A stretch of 64,000 bases of DNA from contig CP091739.1 of the NCBI GenBank assembly GCA_022010095.1, forward strand, positions 310,001 to 374,000. Reading direction: 5' to 3'. This stretch comes from Clostridium sp. Its GTDB lineage: Bacteria > Bacillota_I > Bacilli_A > RF39 > UBA660. How positions within the stretch are numbered: position 1 is the stretch's first letter; every line of letters begins with the position of its first letter. A program made the translations under genes and the position numbers. Shown here piece by piece: positions 34,359 to 47,186 of the stretch. Below the pieces are notes generated by a model. It saw only the letters and a program-made list of their open reading frames with translations. It ran no database searches and was not told the DNA's origin.

Positions 34359-35547
34359 TTATACTAAATTTGCATTATTTTCTATATACATTTTTAATCC
34401 TTCAAACATTATATTCATACTTGCATTTAAATCTCTATCTAATTTTAAATGACACTTTTCACATTCATATGTCCTTACACTTAAATTCTTATATTTTTTA
34501 TCTCGATTATCGCATCTACTACATATCTGACTTGATGGATAATATTCATATATTTGATAAAACTGCTTTCCTTTGAATCTTGATTTATAATTTAATTGTC
34601 TTAATATTTCATTGAAACATGCATCATTTATATTTTTTGATAGAGTGTTCTTTTTTTACCATTTATTATCATTTCTTTAGTATGTAGTTTTTTTCACAAG
34701 TAATAATGTCATATTCATCTGTAATATTTTTTTAGTTATTTTTATGTATATAGTATTTTTCTTGAATTAGCTAGTTTACTATGCAATACTGCTAATCTCT
34801 TTTTTTACATTTATAATAGTTGTTACTTCCTTTTGCTTTTCTTGAAAGTTCTCTTTGCATTCTCTTTATTCTTTTTTTCATACTTTTTCAATATATTTGT
34901 TATTTTTCAGAACTGTTTCCATCTGATAAAGTTAATAATTTTTTTAATGCCTAAATCTATCCCAACTATTGATGATGGTATCACTTCTTTTATCTTTTCA
35001 CTTATTTCATAAAGAACTGATACATAGTATTTACCATTTGATTCCTTTGAAATAGTTGCATTTAATATTCTTCCATTAATATGTTGTAAATTTCTATAAC
35101 CCCTTATTTTGATATTTTTTTAGTTTAGGAAGCTTAATAGTTTTTAATTTTCTAAATCTAAATCAATGTTACAATAATTATTGTTTTTTTGTATGAGTTA
35201 TATACAGCGTTTGTATTATATGAGTTTCTATTAAACTTACTCTTTGAATTTTTGGATAGTCACTCTGTCTTTTTGAAATATCTTTTTAAAAAGAGTCTTC
35301 TAAATTAAATAATGATTTTTCTAATAACTATACTATCTATTTCTTGTAAGAATGGATATTCATATTTTTAAATAGTTTGTATGATATTTTTATATTTTCA
35401 GATGCTTTTTGTATATTTATCTTCCTTTATCTTATTTAAAAAAAGTAGTTGTATATAAATCTATTACAGCCAAATGTTTTTATTAATAAGTTCTTTTTTT
35501 GTATTTTTATCTGGATATATTCTAAATTTATATGCTCTATAATACAT
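34359..35547 (-). mobile_element. tnpB: TnpB, RNA-guided nuclease of an IS605/IS1341-type element
   Basis: Start at 35547 after AAAGGGGG: MYYRAYKFRIYPDKNTKKEL, the usual TnpB opening. RuvC-I is VGIDLGIKKLLTLSDG, a basic helix EKRIKRMQRELSRKAKGSNN, RuvC-II in YDIITCEKL, zinc finger CSRCDNRDKKY...CEKCHLKLDRDLNASMNI, which also holds RuvC-III (D before NAS). Catalytic D, E, D are all present, but the gene is in about ten frame pieces. About 396 residues, normal. No tnpA lies alongside, so the element depends on another transposase or is domesticated. Confidence 0.85.
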
Positions 35548-35592
35548 GTTTTTCCCCCTTTTAATTTTTTTCTTTAATAATATGGTTTTTTT

Positions 35593-35621
35593 ATCATACA
35601 ATATTAATATACATATAGCAA
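35593..35621 (-). promoter_or_regulatory. tnpB promoter
   Basis: TTGCTA, 17-base spacer, TATGAT on the minus strand, 46 bases before the tnpB ATG. Confidence 0.55.
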
Positions 35622-35730
35622 TAGAACTTTACAAAAAAATTTTTAATTATTTTTTTATAATGAGAGAAGAACTTTCCTACTAAGACAAAAAATTATATCA
35701 AGAATGTTGACATAATTTTTTTATTTTTTT

Positions 35731-36049
35731 CTACTCCTTTTTAAATATAATTTTTTTGAAAATCCTCCTCTTTTGATTTTCTTTTTCTTTTTGCATCTAA
35801 TATATCTTCTAGTGTTTTTGTTATGTAGTTTTTGCAATTGATTCCATCACTTCTAACATATCAGCAAGTTCTTCAACAATACTTTCTTCATTTGCTTCAA
35901 CTACTTCATGATATTCTTCATTTAGTTTTTTTGATTAGTTCTTCATTGTATTCAATATCATCTAATATTCTTGTGATAGGCTTTTTCACCATTACTTTCT
36001 ATTATTTCTGGTATTTTTATCTCTTACAAGTTTATTATATTTTTGGCAT
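35731..36049 (-). CDS. MazG-like phosphoribosyl-ATP pyrophosphohydrolase-family protein
   Basis: Starts at 36049 one base after the AAA ATPase stop. Reads, across A-runs, YNKLVRDKIPEIIESNGEK, then ILDDIEYNEELIKKLNEEYH, EVVEANEESIVEELADMLEV (the ExxE...ExxD metal-binding helices), MESIAKT, and a basic tail LEDILDAKRKRKSKE. About 106 residues. This is the small NTP pyrophosphohydrolase type common in mobile and defence regions. It probably hydrolyses non-canonical or signalling NTPs. Confidence 0.75.
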
Positions 36050-36050
36050 G

Positions 36051-36943
36051 CTATTTCTCCTTAAATTCATCTTTATGTTCATTAAAAAAATTCTTTGTAT
36101 ATTTTTTTACATTAGAAAGTTCTGTCCATTTCTTAGTTTCAACTGGTGTACTATCTAAATCATAAATAACCGCATCTTTCATTGATAAAAAAAGAATGGC
36201 GAATGCGTTGATATTATAAATTGACAATTATAAAAATCTTACTGAATCTTCTATATATTTTTTTAGTTTCAATTGATTTTTCAGCACTTAAACTATTCTC
36301 TGGTTCATCTAATATATAAATACTATCTTCTTCTATTTCTTTCTCCCAAAACATTAATGCTGATTCACCATTTGATGACTCAACTATATTATTATTAACA
36401 AGTCTATCTCTTATATATTTAGACATAGTCTTTCTTTTAGAATCTAGTGTATCTCTTATACTTTCAAAGTCATCAAAATACATTGTATCGCTGTTACTAT
36501 ATTTATTTTTCTAAAAAAATCATGTGCTAATTTTTTTCCTTTTCTACGATTTATATGAGTATTAATACTTCTTATATCAAGTAAATAATCAAATACATCA
36601 TCACTAGTTATTGTTTTTTTATTGTAATTGGTGTTTCAAAACTCATTTCATATGTTGTATGTTTTTACATATATATTAAAGTATGATCCTTTATCTATTT
36701 TTTTGTTTTTTTCTATTAGAGTTTATCTTTTTCAGATATTATATTTAATATTGTACTTTTTACCACTACCATTGCCACCATAAAAAAACACGTAATAGAA
36801 CCAAATTTTATATCTTTTAGTCTTTTACTACTAAATATCCCAATAGGATAATAATTATTATATATATTTCTTATATCACTACCAAGTACATAGTTATTTT
36901 CTTCTTTATCATCAAGTAAAGTAAAGCTTTTTAAATATATCAT
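36051..36943 (-). CDS. AAA/ABC-type ATPase (AAA_15/21 group)
   Basis: ATG at 36943 (MIYLKSFTLLDDKEENNYVL) with GGTG upstream; an ATG at 36961 is also possible. Walker A in a shifted frame: VFYGGNGSGKSTILNIISEK. Then FDDFESIRDTLDSKRKTMSK, Walker B region DSIYILDEPENSLSAEK, and a switch motif QFIISTHSPF, ending IYDLDSTPVETKKWTELSNV. About 297 residues. Such ATPases often power defence modules, here directly followed by MazG. No nuclease partner is adjacent, so a defence role is inference. Confidence 0.75.
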
Positions 36944-36997
36944 ACCTTTCACCAATATCATTATATTATACCAAACATTAGTTTGTCAATGTGATAA

Positions 36998-37701
36998 TTA
37001 TTTTTTATTATAATCAGTTATATCTTCATATTTAAACATTTGATTAAATGCTTTTTTAATAAAACTTTGACTCTTGTATACTTCTATCATTTCTAGTTTT
37101 TTTATGATATGTATATTCATCTAATAATCCATTATTGTCTGTCTTATTTTTTTGATTTTTCTTTTTTTAGAATAGTATTTTTCCAAAAATATTTTTAATT
37201 TACCTACAGGATCATTATCATAAATACTTGTAACTATTTTTATTTGTCATTTTTATGATGAATGTGTCCATACTCTCCCTGTTTATTATGAGTAACTATA
37301 TCATTCCATTCTTTTTTATGCATAATATAGTCTAGCTCTTTTTTTGATTTTTTTCTTTTCCCTTTTTTTCCATTCACTTCTTTTACCATGAACTTTATCA
37401 GGCATTTTTAAAAATACTACTTTATCATCACTTATTTTTAAGAGCATTTTTCTATTTCTTTATCTCTTACTCTTTTTATTACCACATGTTATACACACTA
37501 CTAAATATTTGTCTTTTATCAAGTAAGATGATCCCCAAAGTGTTTCATCATCAGGATGTGCTACTATCATTAAATTATCTACTTTATCCCAATCTTTAAA
37601 ATTAATATAACTATGAGGAAAAAAAATATATTTTTGAATGATATAAAAATAAAAATTATATCTATTATAATTATTGGTAATAATACTATTCTCTTATTCA
37701 T
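36998..37701 (-). CDS. PIG-L/LmbE family deacetylase
   Basis: Start at 37701 behind GAGGAG. N-terminal membrane helix (RIVLLPIIIIDIIFIFI), then the zinc motif LMIVAHPDDETLWGSSYLI, CITCGNKK, MPDKVHGKRSEW, and the second metal motif THNKQGEYGHIHHK. Tail to DYNKK. About 234 residues in five frame pieces. These enzymes remove acetyl groups from N-acetylglucosamine-containing substrates. Here it is membrane-anchored. Substrate unknown. Confidence 0.8.
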
Positions 37702-37814
37702 ACATATCTCCTCAAGACAGATTATATCATTAAATTGCTTTTATAGTAAATTGTTTAAGTGAAAGATTATAGCTTTATTTTTTTCGTGATATGATTTTTA
37801 TTATAATTTAATGA

Positions 37815-38732
37815 TTATTTTTTTGTAGTCTCAAATTTGGACCGCAAAATTACATTATGTATCTCATTGATCAAAGTAATATTTCTATTCTACTAACTAA
37901 ATCATTAATAAATATTTTTTTCATTCATTTTTATACATATAACTATATTTTTTTACCTAAATCTTTAAGCGACATGCCACTTACATAAACTGTTTTTTTC
38001 TATCAAGAATAATATATCTATCATGAAATAAATCATTATTTATAAATGTAACATTTGAATATTGTTTACTATATTTGTTTATTAAAAATATTATCTAAGT
38101 TTTTTTGATATAACATATATCTTTTTTTATTTATATTTTTTTAATATATCAAACAATTCCTTATTTGCATAATTATCAACTATAATTATTTCTTCATATG
38201 CTTCATTAAGTATATCTAATAATAATGAATATGAATCATATATACATCCTTCATATATTATTGAATTTTTGTTTAGCTGATAATTTATTAAAAAGATTCT
38301 TCAAGTTTTTAAGATTCGTTCTTCATGATTTAAAATTATAGAGTCTTTATTATTATATGTTAAATATTTTTCTCATATATACAAATGCATCTATTATTTT
38401 TCATACTTATTATGTCAGCAACACTTGTATGTAATATTGTAGCGAGCATAGCAACTCCTTGTTCTGTAAAAGCATAAGGCAGGGTTCTAGTTTTTGATTT
38501 TTGCGGTCCCAAATTGGGACCGCAAATTATATTAAATTCTTCTTCTGTTAATTTAAACATATACCTTTCTGGAAATTTATTAAGGTTTCTTTTTAACTGC
38601 TTGATTAATTGATTTTTGTACCATTTTTTTGCACTCATAAAGTCTAGCTAAATCATAATCTAGCATCACTTGTTTGCCTCTTATTTCGTAAATTATATTT
38701 TCTATTTTTTCTGTTTCAGTTATCTCATTCAT
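37815..38732 (-). CDS. ORF6N-domain DNA-binding protein with PLD-like C-terminus
   Basis: Start at 38732 behind GGAGAAAATT: MNEITETEKIENIIYEIRGK, QVMLDYDLARLY, ERYMFKLTEEEFN, then ICGPNLGPQKSKTRTLPYAF, TEQGVAMLATILHT, the ORF6N signature. The C-terminal half, in shifted frames, resembles a nuclease-like module (IIIVDNYANKELFDIL, YSNVTFINNDLFHDRYIILD, LKDLGKK). About 305 residues. The segment ICGPNLGPQ is encoded by a perfect DNA palindrome (38500-38526), and the final residues by a degenerate copy of it. ORF6N proteins are often phage-derived regulators. Confidence 0.7.
37821..37849. repeat. palindrome family, copy 1 (degenerate, end of ORF6N gene)
   Basis: Imperfect palindrome with arms TTTTG-AGTC and GACC-CAAAA around CAAATTTG. 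It overlaps the last codons of the ORF6N gene. Confidence 0.6.
38500..38526. repeat. palindrome family, copy 2 (inside ORF6N coding sequence)
   Basis: Perfect palindrome with 13-base arms; core GGTCCCAAATTGGGACC. It lies in the variable segment between the N-terminal part and the FTEQGVA motif. Confidence 0.85.
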
Positions 38733-38761
38733 GATAATTTTCTCCTTTTAATTATTATCAT

Positions 38762-38791
38762 TTTTGCGGTCCCCAAATTGGGACCGCAAAA
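38762..38791. repeat. palindrome family, copy 3 (30 bases upstream of ORF6N start)
   Basis: Same arms as copy 2 with one extra C (GGTCCCCAAATTGGGACC). It sits between the small-RNA terminator and the ORF6N RBS, the position expected of an operator. Confidence 0.8.
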
Positions 38792-38812
38792 TTATTTCTT
38801 GTTTCTTTAGAT

Positions 38813-38926
38813 AAAAAAGCGGAATACATCTATTAGATATATTCCGCATCATGTATACCTTTTCTTGCCTAAAAAGTATACTTTATCGTCCAAATTGTCA
38901 CATTAACATGGCAAGTAATTAATGTA
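38813..38926 (-). ncRNA. candidate small RNA with pseudoknot and terminator
   Basis: A promoter (TTGAAT, 17, TATAAT; 38933-38961) and a strong terminator (GCGGAATA / TATTCCGC then TTTTTT; 38813-38847) bracket about 115 bases with no ORF. Inside, GTATACTTTT pairs with AAAAGGTATAC (10 bp with one G-U), leaving loop TAGGCAAG. The loop's GGCAAG can pair with CTTGCC upstream (38910-38915), giving an H-type pseudoknot. No known RNA family recognised. It ends just upstream of ORF6N and could be a leader or free RNA. Confidence 0.6.
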
Positions 38927-38932
38927 AGTTAT

Positions 38933-38961
38933 ATTATATAATTAATATATACCAAATTCAA
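38933..38961 (-). promoter_or_regulatory. promoter of the candidate small RNA
   Basis: TTGAAT, 17-base spacer, TATAAT on the minus strand. Confidence 0.7.
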
Positions 38962-38986
38962 TAATTTTTTTATATAATCTTTTTAG

Positions 38987-39019
38987 TATTCTAAGGTCCC
39001 AAATTGGGACCTTAGAATA
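38987..39019. repeat. palindrome family, copy 4
   Basis: Perfect 33-base palindrome with 16-base arms. Same core GGTCCCAAATTGGGACC as copies 2 and 3, but different outer arms (TATTCTAA / TTAGAATA). It lies upstream of the small-RNA promoter. Confidence 0.85.
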
Positions 39020-39030
39020 TTCCTTTTTTT

Positions 39031-39059
39031 TTTTGCAGTCACAATTTTTGACCACAAAA
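39031..39059. repeat. palindrome family, copy 5 (degenerate)
   Basis: TTTTGCAGTCACAATTTTTG followed by ACCACAAAA: outer arms match copies 2 and 3, core changed. It lies between copy 4 and the end of the glycosyltransferase gene. Confidence 0.55.
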
Positions 39060-39098
39060 TTATTAATGTTGTTATAATAAGTTGAGTTACATTTTTAA

Positions 39099-41852
<2,754 letters not shown>

Positions 41853-41868
41853 CTTTTTTTCACTTCCT

Positions 41869-42590
41869 TTATAATTTAATATCTTGGTCCATAGAATTTA
41901 CATAATTCATAAATCTATCAAGAAATGCAAATTCAAGGCCATTATCTTTTTTTCTTTTTTTCTTCTCTATATATTTCTTTTTAATATGGATAAAGCTGAG
42001 TCATCATCATTTGTAGTAACTTTTAGATATTTTTTTCTTTATCTACTCCTACTCCACTTTTAGTATGCATATTAAATGATTCTACTTTATCACTACTTGT
42101 TATATATCCTAAATACATTCTATTAGTAAATTCTTCTTTTTCATGTAATTTAGCTTCGTCTATATCTAACTCATCATAATCATCATGAGGAATATCAAGT
42201 TTTAATACTATATTAGATTTCATATATTCCATCATCCATGTTATAGCATAGTTAACATTATCTTCTGTATAGTATAGTCCATTAGTAAAATCTTCTCTAA
42301 ACTTTCTTTTAAGATTCATTCTTTCTTCCTTAGTAATATCTTTATATTTAAGAACTGAATTATATAAACTAATTCTATATATGAACCAGTTAATCCATAC
42401 ATCGCATATTCTAAGAAAACCAATGTTTCCTTTTGAAAAAAATACTTTAGATGTTTTTTTCTATACCGTTTGCATTATCACCAATAGAAGGTATAAGTCC
42501 ATTTAAACTTATACTTTCATAATTATCTCTACTCGTAAAATGATAGAATGCGTTTTCACCATCAAATTCGTTTAAATCAATTGTGTTCAT
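41869..42590 (-). CDS. unknown protein with ART-like N-terminus
   Basis: Start at 42590 overlaps the aspS stop (TAATG). N-terminus: ENAFYHFTSRDNYESISLNG, LIPSIGDNANGIEKTSKVFF, SKG. The YHFT...SI...GLIPS...VFFS pattern recalls ADP-ribosyltransferase-fold proteins such as DarT or Tpt1. The rest (MEYMKSNIVLKLDIPHDDYD, EKEEFTNRMYLGYI, FNMHTKSGVGVDKEKN) is not recognised. About 240 residues in four frame pieces, ending NYVNSMDQDIKL. It lies in an operon between aspS and lysS. Assignment to the ART fold is tentative. Confidence 0.5.
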
Positions 42591-44342
42591 TAGTCACGAA
42601 CCTTGATATGAGTTTCTCTAAGTTGTTTTTCAAATACTTCATTTGGGCATCCCATTAATGCATCAGCTCCATTAGCAGCCATTGGGAATGCTACCATTTC
42701 TCTTATGTTTTCTTCATCTTTTAAAAGCATAAGAATTCTATCAAGTCCAGGAGCCATACCAGCATGAGGTGGCGCACCAAATTGAAATGCTTGATATAAT
42801 GATGGGAATTTACTTTCAACAACACTTTCATCATAACCAGCTATTTCAAATGCTTTTTTAAGTATTACTGGACTATAATTTCTTTCACCACCACTTGCCA
42901 TTTCAAGACCATTACATACAAAGTCATATTGACATGCAACTATATCACCAGGATTTTTATTAAGTAAAGCATCAAGACCACCATTTGGCATACTAAATGG
43001 ATTGTGTGTAAAATCCCATTTATTATCTTCTTCATTCCATTCATAGAATGGGAAATCAACAATGATACAGAATTCAAATCTACTCTTATCTACAAGATTT
43101 AATTCATTGCCTAGTTTAAGTCTTAATGAACCACAAAGTTTATCAAATTTTTTTCACCTTTGTTACCACATATAATTACTACAGTATTTCCTTTTTTTCA
43201 AGTTTTTAATGTTTTTAACAAGTTCTTCTTTTTTTCATTATCACTAAACAATTTAGCCATTGAACCAGTTATTTCATCATTATATTTAATGAATCCAGAG
43301 TGAACTAGCACCTAAATTTTTATATTCTTCTTCTAGTTTTTTTATAGAAACTATTAGATTTATCATTTTGAGGAAGAACCATACATTTTACTTCTTTGTC
43401 TTTAAATACAACACTTTCATTTTTTTAGAAAGTAATTCAGTAATATTAACAATTTCAAATGGTATTCTTAAGTCTGGTTTATCACTACCATATTTTTCCA
43501 TTGCTTCTTTAAATGGTATTCTTCTAAATGGTACTGGAGATACTTCTTTATTACCAAATTTCTTAAATGTATCATAAAAATACCCTTTGTCCTACAAGAA
43601 ATACATCTTCTTGAGTAGCAAATGACATTTCAAAGTCTAATTGATAAAATTCTCCATATAATCTATCACTTCTTGGATCTTCATCTCTAAAGCATGGTGC
43701 GATCTGGAAATATCTATCAAATCCACTACACATTAATAATTGTTTGAATATTTGAGGTGCTTGAGGAAGAGCATAGAATTTACCTTTGAATTTTCTACTT
43801 GGTACTATGAAGTCCCTTGCTCCTTCTGGACTAGATGCTGTTAAGATTGGTGTTTGAATTTCAGTGAATTTCATATCCTTCATAGTATGTCTTATGAAAT
43901 CAATTACTTCTGTTCTAAATTTAATACCATCATGAACACTTTTGTTTCTTAAATCTAAATAACGATATTTAAGTCTTGTTTCTTCGCTTGAAGATTTACT
44001 ATTTTTTTAACTTCGAATGGAAGCGTTTTTATATACATCACCTAGTACTTCTAACTCCTTAATTTCAATTTCAATTTCACCGGTTTTCATGTTTTTATTA
44101 ACCATTTCAGGTGTTCTTGAAACTACTTTTCCAAGAACAGTAACAGTGCTTTCACGATTAAGACGGCTATATTCAGTATTTTCACTAATTAGTTGTACTA
44201 TGCCTGTTTCATCTCTTAATGCTATGAATACTAGACTTCCTAAATTTCTTACATTCTCAATCCATCCAGCAACTCTTACTTCCTTATTTTCATATTCTTT
44301 TGTTACTTCACCACAATATATATTTCTATATTTGTTAGCCAT
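42590..44342 (-). CDS. aspS: aspartyl-tRNA synthetase
   Basis: Begins [20 protein letters not shown]. Anticodon-binding OB domain: [31 protein letters not shown]. Catalytic core: [20 protein letters not shown] (motif 1), [36 protein letters not shown] (motif 2), a bacterial GAD insert, [21 protein letters not shown] segment, and [17 protein letters not shown] (motif 3). About 584 residues, normal for bacterial AspRS, seven or more frame pieces. Expression should depend on uncharged tRNA-Asp through the T-box leader upstream. Confidence 0.95.
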
Positions 44343-44362
44343 AATAATTCCTCCTTTATAAA

Positions 44363-44583
44363 CAAAAAAAGAATCTAATTTGTAAGAGCGATTTTTGTTC
44401 GCTGTACCATCTTACTTCATAGATTCATTATTTCTACCTTTTTAGTCTTTATAGCAGACAGGCTTATTTGCTCTGGAAATTGTCACGTATTTTTTATTCA
44501 TTATTCACCTATTATTAGTTTCCACCAGCCACTAACTCTCTATTAAGGGAAATAAATAATTACTACTTTCCTTCATCGCTTAT
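44363..44583 (-). ncRNA. T-box riboswitch, Asp specifier
   Basis: Minus strand carries the T-box elements in order: Stem I start (AGCGATGAAGG), AGAGAG and GGTGGAA apical parts, specifier region ACGTGACAATTT with GAC (Asp) in the expected place, the T-box sequence AGATGGTACAGCGAAC, and a terminator with GAATCTA / TAGATTC arms followed by TTTTTTT. Uncharged tRNA-Asp should pair with the specifier and the T-box and allow aspS transcription. The specifier agrees with the gene downstream. Confidence 0.88.
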
Positions 44584-44589
44584 GAGTAG

Positions 44590-44619
44590 ATTATAGTTTA
44601 TTTGATACCATTTTGTCAA
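44590..44619 (-). promoter_or_regulatory. aspS T-box promoter
   Basis: Consensus TTGACA, 18-base spacer, TATAAT on the minus strand; start of RNA expected near 44583. Confidence 0.85.
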
Positions 44620-44656
44620 TAGTTTTTTTAATAGTGATATGAAATTAAATAAATAA

Positions 44657-45376
44657 TTACATTTTATGAGAATTACCTTTTTCAAATGCTTCAATAGCCA
44701 TATCAACATCATTTAGTGTTCCATATAACTGTTCTAATTTTTCTATCATAATTAACCCTACAATTATTTAAATCACCACCACCTGCGATAAACTGTTGTT
44801 TTTTTCACTTATTATTCTATTAATTTCAGACATAATTCTATCTCTATTATTAGTTAAATCATGAGCAGTATTTATTCTACCTAAATCTGCCATATTTTTA
44901 AATTTTTCTTCTCTTTCTTTATTATGCCTTGCTTGTTCAGAATTATCAAGTGCTACTTCATCATTATCTTCTAAAAAGTGCTTATCAGTTGATGATAAAT
45001 ATTCACCATTCGCATTACTTTCTTTTAAATCTCTTAGATTTTCTGTTACGTCTTTTCTAAATGTTTTTTTAAATTTACTTCTCAATAAGTCAGTTTTAGT
45101 AATAGTATCTTGCATATCTTCTTGATTTCTTCTCTTTTCTGCTTCTTCCTGTGTTTCAGCTTTTGTAGTTTCTAAATATCTTTCAAAAAGCTTACTATTT
45201 TTCTCTTCATATGCTTCATTAACTCTTTCTGTTAACTCTTCTCTATCTTCAGTTGAAAGCATAGGCAAAATACTAGTAATATCACCTTTATCTAATAATT
45301 TATTAATTTTCTTAGATTCTTCAATTGTACTACTTTCATTAGATTTATTTACTTGTTCCATAACTACTCCATTCAT
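44657..45376 (-). CDS. hypothetical charged protein, mostly helical
   Basis: From 45376: MNGVVMEQVNKSNESSTIEE; a second ATG (MEQVNKS) is a possible start. Glu/Lys-rich with heptad-like segments (LTERVNEAYEEKNSKLFERY, KAETQEEAEKRRNQEDMQD). Ends, after an A-run break, VGLIMIEKLEQLYGTLNDVD, MAIEAFEKGNSHKM. About 239 residues, no membrane segment or signal. No family recognised. It is transcribed toward aspS and ends 38 bases before the T-box promoter. Confidence 0.6.
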
Positions 45377-45453
45377 ATTTTTCTATTTACAAAAATAATT
45401 ATATCAAAGTGAACATAAAATATCTATATTTTTATTAAATATTAATTAAATAG

Positions 45454-47151
45454 TTATTTAATCTTTTTAACTTTCTCTTTTTGAGTTTGAACACTATTAG
45501 ATAAGTTATATATTCTTTTTTTAATATTTCATTTAATTCATTTTACTATATCATTTATGTCATTACTAGAAATATCATATGTTATGATACCCTTTAATTC
45601 TTCTTCGCTCACTTCTTTACTTAATTTATTGTATTCTTCTTTAATACTGTTAATCAAGAAGTCAATATGTTTGTTATTACTTTCACTTCTAGCAAAACGA
45701 AATATACTTATTAAATATAAACATTCATTTACATATTCACTATTAGTATAATCATCTTTTTATCTTATTTAGAATATCTTGTCTACTTTGAATTAATGCA
45801 TCCATTTCACTTTCTTTTGAAATAGATACCATTCTTTCAAGTACTGGATGTAATCTCATTCTAAAAATATCTTTCATATTCTTTTTATATATTTTTATAT
45901 TGTAATGTTTTATAATCAATTCTTAAATTTATACCATCACTAAAAAGTAGTTATGTATTTTTAAATAAGTTTCTATTTCATCTTTATCTTGTATAAATAA
46001 ACTAAGTAATCTTTCTTTTTATTTCTTTCTTTTTTTATCTTCATCTTTACTTATGCTAGGCAATATATCTTTACTTATATTTAATATATCTTTATATAGT
46101 TCATTATCACTTTCACATGGCTTTCCATTAAATGTATCAATGCAATTATTAATAAGTTCTAAGATATCATGATATTCTTTACTAGATTCACTACTTCTTT
46201 TTTTAATTTATCAAGTATTCTATTTAAATCACTTACTAAATTATTATATAATCCTTCTTCTGTATATAATATAAGACCTGTATTTGTTTTTAAACTATTT
46301 ATATCAGCATTATATTTATCTATAAGACTTTTTACTATAGAATTAATATCATCACTTCCATGATAATATTCAACATATACGCTTATTTCACTAATTAATG
46401 TTTCTATTTCATTAGAATGATTTTTGAATATTCACAGGTACCTATTTATCTTTAATATTTACATAATCAAGTATTGCTTCTTTTAAGAAGATTTCATTTA
46501 AGAAATAATATAAATAACTATCTTTATAAGGACATGGTTTGTTAGATTTATCTTTATTATATGGAATTCCACCTAAAACTGGATGCATTGCGATTAATGT
46601 TTTTCTTTCCCTATCAATTTTCCATTTTATAGGTTCTACTTTATATGATGATAATATTCTTGCATTTCCATTCTTATCCTCTATAAATATATTTTTTTCA
46701 CCATCAATTAAATATTCTTTACATTTTTGTAGTTATAGAAGATGGAGAAACATATGTATTTAAATCACCAAAAAGTATATGTTTTTTTCCAGTAAATTTT
46801 TTTGTTTTTTTAATATTAATAATTCTATTTTTTTAGCACATTTTCAAAGAAAAAAATATAAATTATAAATTGATAATGCAGTTCTAGGATAATATCCAAG
46901 TTCTATTTCATCCACACCTCTAGGTATATTACCAACTATGTCTTCAAATGCTTCGTCACTCAATTTAATAATTGGCAATATTACAGATTTTAAAGAAAAT
47001 TCCCTTCTATTTTCAAAAGTTAGATAATGATGTGAATATACTTTTATCAAAATCTTCAATATAATATTCATCTGGAGTATCTAAATATTCAGAATCAGAC
47101 AAATCATATTTACCAGAAACAACTATTTCTAAAGAATTATTTCTACTGAAC
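45454..47151 (-). pseudogene. 3' part of a large unknown gene interrupted by an IS3-family element
   Basis: Continuation of the reading begun at 48729 beyond the IS: NNSLEIVVSGKYDLSDSEYL, LKSVILPIIKLSDEAFEDIV, EIELGYYPRTALS, then WKIDRERKTLIAMHPVLGGI, PYNKDKS, SYLYYFLNEIFLKEAI, which resembles the N-terminal part of DUF6273-like proteins of these bacteria. The C-terminal half is helical (LYNNLVSDLNRILDKLKKK, FRMRLHPVLERMVSISKESE, ending KEKVKKIK). About 565 residues in many frame pieces. No signal peptide. Function unknown. Confidence 0.5.
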
Positions 47152-47186
47152 TGAACCCCAAAAGTTGGACAGTTTATAAATAGTTT

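Noticed and set aside
37821..39059. The palindrome set as ordinary rho-independent terminators
   Set aside because: They are not followed by T-runs consistently, two lie within coding sequence, and the core sequence is conserved beyond what stem formation needs.
46169..46763. Plus-strand hydrophobic frames opposite the IS-interrupted gene
   Set aside because: They mirror Lys/Asp/Asn-rich codons on the minus strand; no RBS and no homology.
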